From: an uncultured Anaerolineae bacterium
GTDB taxonomy: Bacteria; Chloroflexota; Anaerolineae; Anaerolineales; UBA4823
Length of the DNA: 10,727 nt
Reading direction: 5' to 3'
Assembly: GCA_937129505.1 (NCBI GenBank)
Contig: CAKZNJ010000270.1
Span: 1 to 10,727 of the forward strand
Shown: positions 5,738 to 10,727 of the stretch, piece by piece
How positions within the stretch are numbered: position 1 is the stretch's first letter
Layout of the letters: each line of letters starts with the position of its first letter
Position numbers and translations under genes: made by a program
The notes under the pieces: model-generated
Database searches by the model: none
Seen by the model: only the letters and a program-made list of their open reading frames with translations
What the model was told of the DNA's origin: nothing

Positions 5738-6235
5738 TTGCCACGGGATCCTGAACGTGGAAAAGATGCTGCCGTCACCGGCTTTGCCAATGAGCATATT
5801 GCGGTAGGGCTTCTGATGAAGCGCTATCAGAATGTGTCCTTAGTGGATTTACCCTTATCTGCATATGACATCATCATTGTGCGCACGGGAGATGATGGAG
5901 CAGAGCAGATTATCCGAGCTCAAGTTAAGACGGCTCGAAACAACTTAAGCTTTATTGGTGGAGAGCGAGGTGGGGTGGACCGCCAATACAAGTCGGGGGT
6001 GAAAAAATATCGCCAGAGTGTTCAAACGGCCGACGTAGTGATCGGGGTTCACGAAAACGAGGATGGGAGCTATAGCTTTTATTTCATACTGACTTGCCTA
6101 ATTGATGCTCTGCATCAAGATAGCATCTCACTGCGTAAAGTCGTTCGGCTAAAAGACAATTTCGAGATGCTAGAGCGGTGCACTGATCGGGAGTGGGTAC
6201 TAAGTCAAGCCCGCCAGCTTGGGATTTTGTCTTAA
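5738..6235 (+). CDS. PD-(D/E)XK-type nuclease, candidate restriction endonuclease
   Basis: This 165-residue soluble protein starts at TTG 5738, supported by AGAGGAGGT 7 bases upstream. The fold is read from a first helix with E19 (GFANEHIAVGLLMKR), a strand carrying D44 (SAYDIIIV) and a strand with Q62-V-K64 (IIRAQVKTAR). This is the D...QxK variant of the PD-(D/E)XK core, similar to the PDDEXK family typified by QVKTA. A later strand pair (ADVVIGVH, SYSFYFIL) completes the core. It follows the methyltransferase gene by 23 bases on the same strand, the arrangement of a type II restriction-modification system. This pairing is the main ground for the restriction call; a DNA-repair or Holliday-type nuclease is an alternative. 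The weak TTG start could keep its level low. Confidence 0.72.
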   Translation: MPRDPERGKDAAVTGFANEHIAVGLLMKRYQNVSLVDLPLSAYDIIIVRTGDDGAEQIIRAQVKTARNNLSFIGGERGGVDRQYKSGVKKYRQSVQTADVVIGVHENEDGSYSFYFILTCLIDALHQDSISLRKVVRLKDNFEMLERCTDREWVLSQARQLGILS

Positions 6236-6262
6236 TTTGCCCTACCTTTTTTGCAAAGCTCG

Positions 6263-6271
6263 TGATATACT
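6263..6271 (+). promoter_or_regulatory. Extended -10 promoter of rpsB-tsf
   Basis: TGATATACT fits TGnTATnnT, placed 28 bases after the nuclease stop and about 144 bases before rpsB. Transcription would start near 6278, leaving a leader of about 137 bases. No good -35 box sits at the right distance. Confidence 0.5.
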
Positions 6272-6277
6272 ACCGAC

Positions 6278-6414
6278 CGCTCTATTAGAAGAGCAAAATC
6301 ACTCACGTCTTCTGACCTGTCTGTGCGTGCCGCTGTGGGGAAAACGCCTTGCAGCATGCGGTTGCAGGCGGGGTGGACGAGGCGGAGGAATAACGCAAAA
6401 AAAGGAGTCTGTGT
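6278..6414 (+). promoter_or_regulatory. Structured rpsB leader, candidate S2 autoregulatory region
   Basis: Two hairpins are visible. AGAAGA (6287-6292) pairs with TCTTCT (6308-6313). CGCC-T-TGCA (6345-6353) pairs with TGCAGGCG (6363-6370), with one bulged T and a 9-base loop. AAGGAG (6402-6407) then lies 7 bases before the ATG. S2 is known to repress its own mRNA through a leader structure in other bacteria. Whether this leader works the same way is inference, because no known consensus was matched. Confidence 0.4.
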
Positions 6415-7365
6415 ATGTCTGTCGTTTCCATGAAAGCTCTCTTGGAAAGCGGTGTTCATTTTGGACATCGCACGCAAAAATGGCACCCTGCCATGAAGCC
6501 ATATATCTTCACCGAGCGGAATGGCATCCATATCATTGATCTGCAAAAGACCTCGAAGGCGATTCAACAAGCCTATAACGTGGTGCGTGACACGGTCGCC
6601 GAAGGAGGAACACTGCTGTTCATCGGCACCAAGCGTCAGGCGCAAGAGACGGTGCAAGCAGAAGCAGTGCGTTGTGGTATGCCCTATGTAACCGTGCGGT
6701 GGCTAGGGGGGATGTTGACCAACTGGCGAACAATCCGCCAGCGCATTAACGAACTGGAAAAACTAGAGCGTATGCGCGATAAAGGCGAGTTTGAACGCCT
6801 GACGAAAAAAGAAGCCTTGATCTTACTCCGCAAAATCGAACGGCTAGAGGTCTTGCTCGGCGGCGTGCGTCAGATGGTGCGCTTGCCCGAGTTGGTTTTC
6901 GTCGTGGATGTCCATCGCGAAGCTACGGCGATTCACGAGGCAAACCTGCTCAACATCCCCGTCATTGCGATGGTGGATACCAACTGCGATCCCACGAACG
7001 TGGACTACGTCATCCCGTCCAATGACGATGCCATTCGAGCGGTTAAGTTGGTGGTATCCAAGATCGCCGATGCGGTCATTGAGGGCAAAGCCTTACGCAA
7101 GGAAATTCCTGAGGAAGCCCTTGTCTCGATGCCAATGGCAGAAGAAGAAGAGCTGTCGGACGAGGAATTGCTTGGCGAGGCGACTCTGGCGAAGATCAGC
7201 GGGCGCATCAAAGCCCCTCTGGATGAGGATGTCTTTAGTGAGCATGAAGATGACGCGTACGATATCGATTGGGGTACAGATGATGAAGAAGAAGAAAAAT
7301 TGCGCAGCCGCGCAAGCCGAGACGAAGACGATGAATTTGAAGATTTAGATGAAGATGAGGAATAG
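6415..7365 (+). CDS. rpsB: 30S ribosomal protein S2 with long acidic C-terminal tail
   Basis: S2 binds late to the 30S subunit near the 16S helix 26 region and is needed for S1 binding. Residues 1 to about 230 are a canonical bacterial S2: LLESGVHFGHRTQKWHPAMK (9-28), FIGTKRQAQ (69-77), RWLGGMLTNW (95-104), VDVHREATAIHEA (164-176) and IPVIAMVDTNCDP (181-193). Residues 231-316 are an extra tail in which 37 of 86 residues are Asp or Glu, with runs such as AEEEE, DDEEEEK and DEDEE. The usual length is 230-260 residues, so the 316 here is notable. AAGGAG lies 7 bases before the ATG. tsf begins 2 bases after its stop. Confidence 0.97.
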   Translation: MSVVSMKALLESGVHFGHRTQKWHPAMKPYIFTERNGIHIIDLQKTSKAIQQAYNVVRDTVAEGGTLLFIGTKRQAQETVQAEAVRCGMPYVTVRWLGGMLTNWRTIRQRINELEKLERMRDKGEFERLTKKEALILLRKIERLEVLLGGVRQMVRLPELVFVVDVHREATAIHEANLLNIPVIAMVDTNCDPTNVDYVIPSNDDAIRAVKLVVSKIADAVIEGKALRKEIPEEALVSMPMAEEEELSDEELLGEATLAKISGRIKAPLDEDVFSEHEDDAYDIDWGTDDEEEEKLRSRASRDEDDEFEDLDEDEE

Positions 7366-7367
7366 TT

Positions 7368-7973
7368 ATGGCGATCACAACGGAACAAATTAAGGAATTA
7401 CGCGAAGCTACGGGTGTAGGAATTTTAGAGTGCCGCAAAGCCTTAGAACAGGCTAACGGGGACTTTAAGAAAGCTGTTGATTTCCTGCGCGAGAAAGGGC
7501 TTGCCACAGCCGCCAAGCGGGCTGACCGTCAGGCTTCTGAGGGTGTCTTAGAGCTTTATTCGCATGGCGGTGGACGGGTAGGGGTGATGGTAGAGGTGAA
7601 TTGTGAAACGGATTTTGTTGCCCGTTCCGAACCCTTCCGCACCTTTGCCCATGAGATTGCGCTGCAAATTGCCGCTGCTGCGCCGCGCTATATCCGCGAA
7701 AGTGACATCCCCGAAGAAGAGTTGGAACATGAACGGCAGATTGCTCGCGCTCGTGCCCTAGAAGAGGGCAAACCAGAAGCAGTGGTAGATAAAATTGTCG
7801 CTGGCCGCATCGAAAAATTCAAAGACGAGGTTTGTCTTCTCCGTCAGCCCTATATCCGCGATGAGAATATCACCATCGAAAAACTGCTGTTACAAAATAT
7901 CGCTTCGATGGGAGAGAATATCATCATCCGCCGTTTCGTTCGTTGGGAACGAGGCGAGAGCACCGAAGACTAG
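7368..7973 (+). CDS. tsf: Elongation factor Ts, short form
   Basis: EF-Ts exchanges GDP for GTP on EF-Tu in the cytoplasm. The N-terminal UBA-like domain (about 1-55) contains IKELREATGVGILECRKALE. The EF-Tu-contacting TDFV motif is at 81-84 within VNCETDFVARS, followed by a helical coiled-coil-like hairpin and a short C-terminal dimerisation part ending MGENIIIRRFVRW. At 201 residues it is the short type with a single core subdomain, as in Thermus and many Chloroflexota, rather than the 283-residue E. coli form. The start lies 2 bases after the rpsB stop, with GAGG in the end of rpsB acting as ribosome binding site, so the two are tightly coupled. A strong terminator follows 7 bases from its stop. 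Confidence 0.97.
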   Translation: MAITTEQIKELREATGVGILECRKALEQANGDFKKAVDFLREKGLATAAKRADRQASEGVLELYSHGGGRVGVMVEVNCETDFVARSEPFRTFAHEIALQIAAAAPRYIRESDIPEEELEHERQIARARALEEGKPEAVVDKIVAGRIEKFKDEVCLLRQPYIRDENITIEKLLLQNIASMGENIIIRRFVRWERGESTED

Positions 7974-7979
7974 GTTACT

Positions 7980-8009
7980 AAGAGCCAACCTATGGGTTGG
8001 CTCTTTTTA
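7980..8009 (+). terminator. Intrinsic terminator after tsf
   Basis: AAGAGCCAACC (7980-7990) pairs perfectly with GGTTGGCTCTT (7995-8005) around a TATG loop, an 11-bp stem running into five T residues (8004-8008). It sits between tsf and pyrH, with only 5 bases from its last T run to the pyrH ribosome binding site. Confidence 0.93.
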
Positions 8010-8014
8010 TGATT

Positions 8015-8020
8015 GAGGAG
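8015..8020 (+). promoter_or_regulatory. Ribosome binding site fixing the pyrH start at 8028
   Basis: GAGGAG lies 7 bases before ATG 8028. An in-frame TTG at 8013 would place this sequence inside the coding region, so the ATG is preferred. Confidence 0.75.
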
Positions 8021-8027
8021 CAGGTTC

Positions 8028-8747
8028 ATGTCAAAAGAGATCATATATCATCGCATCTTGCTGAAGCTGAGCGGGGAAGCGCTTGCCGGTCCAGATGGAT
8101 TTGGAATCGATCCATACCAAGCTGAAGAGATCGCTGAACGGGTACAAGAAGTTTGTGATGAAGGGGTGACGGTCGCAATTGTGATCGGCGCTGGCAATTT
8201 ATGGCGCGGCCGGATTGGCTTAGATCGAGGTATGGATCGCGCTACAGCCGACTATATGGGGATGCTAGCCACAGTGATGAACGCTCTTGCCCTGATGGAT
8301 GCCATGGAGCGGCGCGGCATGATCACGCGCGTGCAATCGGCGATCGAAATGCGGGCGGTAGCAGAACCGTATATTCGGCGGCGGGCAATCCGCCACCTAG
8401 AGAAAGGGCGAGTAGTGATTTTTGGGGGTGGTACGGGCAACCCCTATTTCTCGACGGACACGGCTGCCGCGCTGCGCGCCATGGAGATTGGTGCGGATGT
8501 GCTGATCAAAGCGACCAAAGTGGATGGCGTCTATGATTCTGATCCGGTCAAGAACCCCAACGCCAAACGTTTTGAGCGATTGAGTTATATGGAAACCATC
8601 AACCGTCGCCTTGAGGTGATGGACAGCACAGCGATTTCATTGTGCATGGATAACCACCTGCCAATTCTGGTTTTGAACCTTTGGCAGGAAGATGTCTTGC
8701 GCAAGGCGATTTACGGCGAGCCGGTTGGGACGTTGGTCAGCGATTAG
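8028..8747 (+). CDS. pyrH: Uridylate kinase (UMP kinase)
   Basis: The enzyme phosphorylates UMP to UDP with ATP, a key step of pyrimidine nucleotide synthesis in the cytoplasm. It belongs to the amino-acid-kinase fold and forms hexamers. The 239 residues carry LLKLSGEAL (11-19, ATP phosphate loop), GAGNLWRG (54-61), DYMGMLATVMNALAL (75-89, UMP and subunit contacts), GGGTGNPYFSTDTAAALRA (133-151, substrate loop) and KATKVDGVYDSDP (161-173). Length and motifs match the family fully. ATG 8028 is chosen over an in-frame TTG at 8013. There is no room for a promoter between the tsf terminator and this gene, so expression must come from terminator readthrough or from a promoter inside tsf. frr, its common downstream partner, is absent. 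Confidence 0.97.
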   Translation: MSKEIIYHRILLKLSGEALAGPDGFGIDPYQAEEIAERVQEVCDEGVTVAIVIGAGNLWRGRIGLDRGMDRATADYMGMLATVMNALALMDAMERRGMITRVQSAIEMRAVAEPYIRRRAIRHLEKGRVVIFGGGTGNPYFSTDTAAALRAMEIGADVLIKATKVDGVYDSDPVKNPNAKRFERLSYMETINRRLEVMDSTAISLCMDNHLPILVLNLWQEDVLRKAIYGEPVGTLVSD

Positions 8748-8833
8748 GAGAATTGATTTTGGAGCGGGCTAGGGGTAAATCTATTAAGCTCAGCGCAAAC
8801 ATATTCTAGCTTTCTCAAAGTCGAATAGTTAGG

Positions 8834-8908
8834 GAAGTGTTCCTTCGGGAGCGCAGGCATCCTCGCCTACACCCCAGGGGAAGAGGACGTCTGCTTTCCC
8901 AACACTTC
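8834..8908. repeat. Long imperfect intergenic hairpin
   Basis: GAAGTGTT (8834-8841) pairs perfectly with AACACTTC (8901-8908). Inside it, GGGA (8847-8850) pairs with TCCC (8897-8900), and GCAGGCATCCTC (8853-8864) pairs with GAGGACGTCTGC (8883-8894) with two mismatches. The core resembles GC-rich dispersed intergenic palindromes seen in Chloroflexota; copies elsewhere cannot be checked here. Confidence 0.6.
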
Positions 8909-9098
8909 TCTTGATGCTTTGTCAAAGGACTAGGTGAAAGTTATTCCAGATGCGTTGATTGCTTTGGAACAGAGCAGAATGGCGGATTGGGTACTTGGCT
9001 AGCGCAAAATGCGGCGAAGAATGTCCACACTCTAAACTGCTCCATAGCCTAATGGAACACTCCTTGCTTGTCTCTGATTTAATGGGGGGCAGGATGTG

Positions 9099-9134
9099 CT
9101 GGCGTATTCGTGAATAATTTCCAACATACGCCAG
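9099..9134. repeat. Perfect 9-bp inverted repeat
   Basis: CTGGCGTAT (9099-9107) and ATACGCCAG (9126-9134) are exact inverted copies separated by 18 bases. There is no T-tract on either strand, so it does not look like an intrinsic terminator. A protein-binding site or the remnant of a mobile element end is possible. Confidence 0.5.
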
Positions 9135-9196
9135 TCTTCAACTTAGATGAGGAAGAGTGGGCAGACTTAAACCGCTTGCTACCATCAGGTGGGAGC

Positions 9197-9844
9197 TCAG
9201 AGGCTCATAGCATAGCAACGGCTCTCGATCTCTCGTCCCAGCCAGGGTTGCCAGAGATCCGTACGGCGAGCCTCTACAAGGACAAAGCCTATTTTTTCAT
9301 ACAAATAACAGGCAGCCTTATTCTCAGAGGTAGTCTTCAGATGTACCCCAACGACCTGTTCGCGGCGTAACTGATGCAAGTAACAATCCAATAGAGCTTC
9401 GCCTATTCCTCTCCCTCGTTGCGATGCTGCTACGTTGACATGCAAATGGGCGGGAAAACGCGAAAGGTCAGCGGTTGGGATTTCTTTTTTCAAAAGAGCC
9501 TTGCCAAGTCGCCATAAATACAAGGCGCTTTTCTTGCCCAGATGATATTCCCCTCTGCAAAGCTTGGAGATAAGGCGGGGGAGAATACTTCTGGTTATCG
9601 TTGCATTCATACCTTGCGTGTCCACACAACCGAACAAATATCCAACCACTTGTTGATCTTTTTCTGCTACCCAAGCATGCTGAGATTCAAAGTCGACGTA
9701 ATAAGCACAGAAAGCATCGCAATATAGGGAACGGTCTTCAAAGAAGTATTCCAATGGCTTGCCGAAGAAAGCTGTATCTGCAGCGATTTGAAATACGGAC
9801 AGCCGATCCATTGTCTGAAGGGGACGAATACCAAATGAAGCCAT
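9197..9844 (-). CDS. GNAT-family N-acetyltransferase
   Basis: This 215-residue protein would transfer an acetyl group from acetyl-CoA to an amine; the substrate is unknown. The acetyl-CoA pyrophosphate loop is RGRGIG (143-148), following the beta4 strand HLHVNVAASQ. The C-terminal motif B is seen as N175 (ENKAACYLYEKIGF), with Y182-E183-K184 and G186-F187 typical of the fold. An earlier strand WVAEKDQQVVGYLFG (58-72) gives the GNAT beta2-beta3 pair, and a long insert (about 75-130) precedes the core. ATG 9844 lies 5 bases after the stop of the deacetylase gene. The longer upstream frame, which would start near 9994, lies within that gene and is rejected. The ribosome binding site is weak (GGAAG about 15 bases away), so coupling is likely. 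Confidence 0.85.
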   Translation of the reverse strand: MASFGIRPLQTMDRLSVFQIAADTAFFGKPLEYFFEDRSLYCDAFCAYYVDFESQHAWVAEKDQQVVGYLFGCVDTQGMNATITRSILPRLISKLCRGEYHLGKKSALYLWRLGKALLKKEIPTADLSRFPAHLHVNVAASQRGRGIGEALLDCYLHQLRREQVVGVHLKTTSENKAACYLYEKIGFVLVEARRTDLWQPWLGREIESRCYAMSL

Positions 9845-9849
9845 AGCAG

Positions 9850-10727
9850 TCAGCGCGAACTTCCTTCGAAGGGGGAGACGTAAATAGCTTGCCAGGCAAT
9901 TTGATCTAGCACACCTAAAGCCCCATTGCGAACTTCGGCGCTGACGAAAAGTAACCATGGATGGCTGAGCGTTTCCATGGCGATTTGGGTACAAACGAGA
10001 TTCTGGCGCACATTTGCCCTACTGCGAAGGGCTTGACCTGCCCTACCATCTGACGAATAGTGAAGGACATTTTCGTTGTCATCCACAGCTAAGAGACGCA
10101 AGATATAGATAAAGGGCCCATTTGCGCGGCCGCGCAGCTCGGCACAGAGCCAGAGCTCATCGTCCATACTATGGGCAGCATATAGAGCGATCCAATCGGA
10201 GGCAGGCACTAGGCGGCGCGAGATAAAGTCTCCTTGTGGGTCCTCCTTGATGGGTAAGATTGGCTCTTCGGTCAGATTCAGCCAGCTCGTCGGCTGTAGT
10301 GGATCACCAGTGAGGACAAAGTCGAGGCTTGTGAGTTCGGGCATGTCGAATAGTTCATTGCGGCGCACAAAACTGAGCAATAAATTTCGCAATGTGCCCA
10401 ATTGGCTTTGGTAAGTTAGGATCGCCTTTTCTTTTCCTGCGACTTCGTTTTCTGTCAAATCCAAACGATACCATTCAGAATCTACACTCCACAGCTTATT
10501 TGGCGGTAAGAGGTCGGCTTCTGGAGCGTATCTCTTCGGGTAAGGAAAGTCGGGGCGATGAATCAGGTATGCTAGCAGCATGGGCTGATAATTGGGAGCG
10601 TGTTTTTGGATGAGATATACAGCCAGCCTCACAAAAGCGCTTAATCCCCAATGGTCGGGGTGTATATCGGCCGGATGGGGATAAATGATCAGGTCGGGCT
10701 GAAAGGACTCGATAATGCTACGGATAT
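9850..10727 (-). CDS. PIG-L/LmbE-family deacetylase, N-terminus outside window
   Basis: The family removes N-acetyl groups, usually from N-acetylglucosamine-type sugars, with a single zinc ion. The visible part begins inside the catalytic domain: LIIYPHPADIHPDH contains the conserved HPDH zinc and active-site motif, and the helix after it leads to LAYLIHRPDF. Further on, EKAILTYQSQ is the usual C-terminal family motif (KxxAixxYxSQ). The remaining roughly 170 residues, with strand-rich segments such as DELWLCAELRGR, look like an extra domain beyond the standard family length. The frame is open to the right edge; the GTG at 10632 is internal, because HPDH lies upstream of it. The GNAT gene follows 5 bases after its TGA, so the two form an operon. 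The N-terminal PHPDD-like motif is not in the window. Confidence 0.83.
   Translation of the reverse strand, partial: IRSIIESFQPDLIIYPHPADIHPDHWGLSAFVRLAVYLIQKHAPNYQPMLLAYLIHRPDFPYPKRYAPEADLLPPNKLWSVDSEWYRLDLTENEVAGKEKAILTYQSQLGTLRNLLLSFVRRNELFDMPELTSLDFVLTGDPLQPTSWLNLTEEPILPIKEDPQGDFISRRLVPASDWIALYAAHSMDDELWLCAELRGRANGPFIYILRLLAVDDNENVLHYSSDGRAGQALRSRANVRQNLVCTQIAMETLSHPWLLFVSAEVRNGALGVLDQIAWQAIYVSPFEGSSR

Larger units (their letters stand above)
8748..9196. other. Intergenic stretch with structured elements, no gene supported
   Basis: No convincing coding frame is found between pyrH and the convergent GNAT gene. The stretch contains a long imperfect hairpin (8834-8908), a 22-codon frame from GTG 8934 with a poorly spaced AAGGA, and a 9-bp inverted repeat (9099-9134). 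No clear T-tailed terminator for pyrH or the leftward pair is visible. No tRNA was recognised. Confidence 0.55.

Noticed and set aside
7005..7388. Leftward serine-rich open frame opposite the end of rpsB
   Set aside because: It is the shadow of the GAA/GAT-rich codons encoding the acidic tail of S2.
8934..9002. 22-codon frame starting GTG 8934
   Set aside because: It is too short, its AAGGA is only 4 bases from the start, and it shows no recognisable sequence.
9110..9370. Rightward 86-codon open frame after pyrH
   Set aside because: Two thirds of it lies antisense to the well-supported GNAT gene, and no ribosome binding site precedes it.
9850..9994. Longer N-terminus for the GNAT gene, starting at 9994
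   Set aside because: It would overlap the deacetylase frame by 145 bases, and the extra residues are basic and low in GNAT-like features; ATG 9844 fits the family.

Overview
This window looks like a piece of a Chloroflexota chromosome, probably Anaerolineae-like. That assignment is inferred from a short (about 200 residue) EF-Ts, a coiled-coil protein of the DUF3782-like type, the style of the small intergenic palindromes, and mixed GC content. No rRNA or tRNA gene is present to confirm it. The genetic code appears standard, because several unrelated genes here end cleanly in TGA.

Layout. A leftward coiled-coil gene runs off the left edge (1-385). A geneless stretch with palindromic repeat structure follows (386-776). 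Next comes a rightward three-gene operon: a small unknown protein (777-1127), a degenerate SAM-methyltransferase-fold protein (1144-1974) and a membrane-embedded M28 metallopeptidase (1949-3160). Facing it is a leftward pair: a biotin protein ligase without a DNA-binding domain (3372-4205) and a single-span small membrane protein (3152-3370). Rightward again are a candidate restriction-modification pair: a DNA methyltransferase gene (4332-5714) interrupted by one in-frame TGA at 4827-4829, and a small PD-(D/E)XK-type nuclease (5738-6235).

The core housekeeping block is rpsB (6415-7365), tsf (7368-7973), a strong intrinsic terminator (7980-8009) and pyrH (8028-8747). rpsB has a structured leader and encodes S2 with a long, very acidic C-terminal tail. 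The usual next gene, frr, is absent. Instead there is a stretch without a supported gene containing a long imperfect hairpin (8748-9196). It is followed by a leftward pair: a GNAT acetyltransferase (9197-9844) and, 5 bases upstream of it, a PIG-L/LmbE-family deacetylase whose N-terminus lies outside the window (9850-10727).

The rpsB-tsf-pyrH genes serve translation and pyrimidine nucleotide supply, and birA serves biotin-dependent carboxylases. The most notable items are the restriction-modification-like pair with its broken methyltransferase frame, the M28 peptidase with two transmembrane hairpins inserted in its catalytic domain, the acidic S2 tail, and the terminator directly in front of pyrH. 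Several promoters appear to be of the extended -10 type (TGnTATGAT or TGnTATACT) without a good -35 box.
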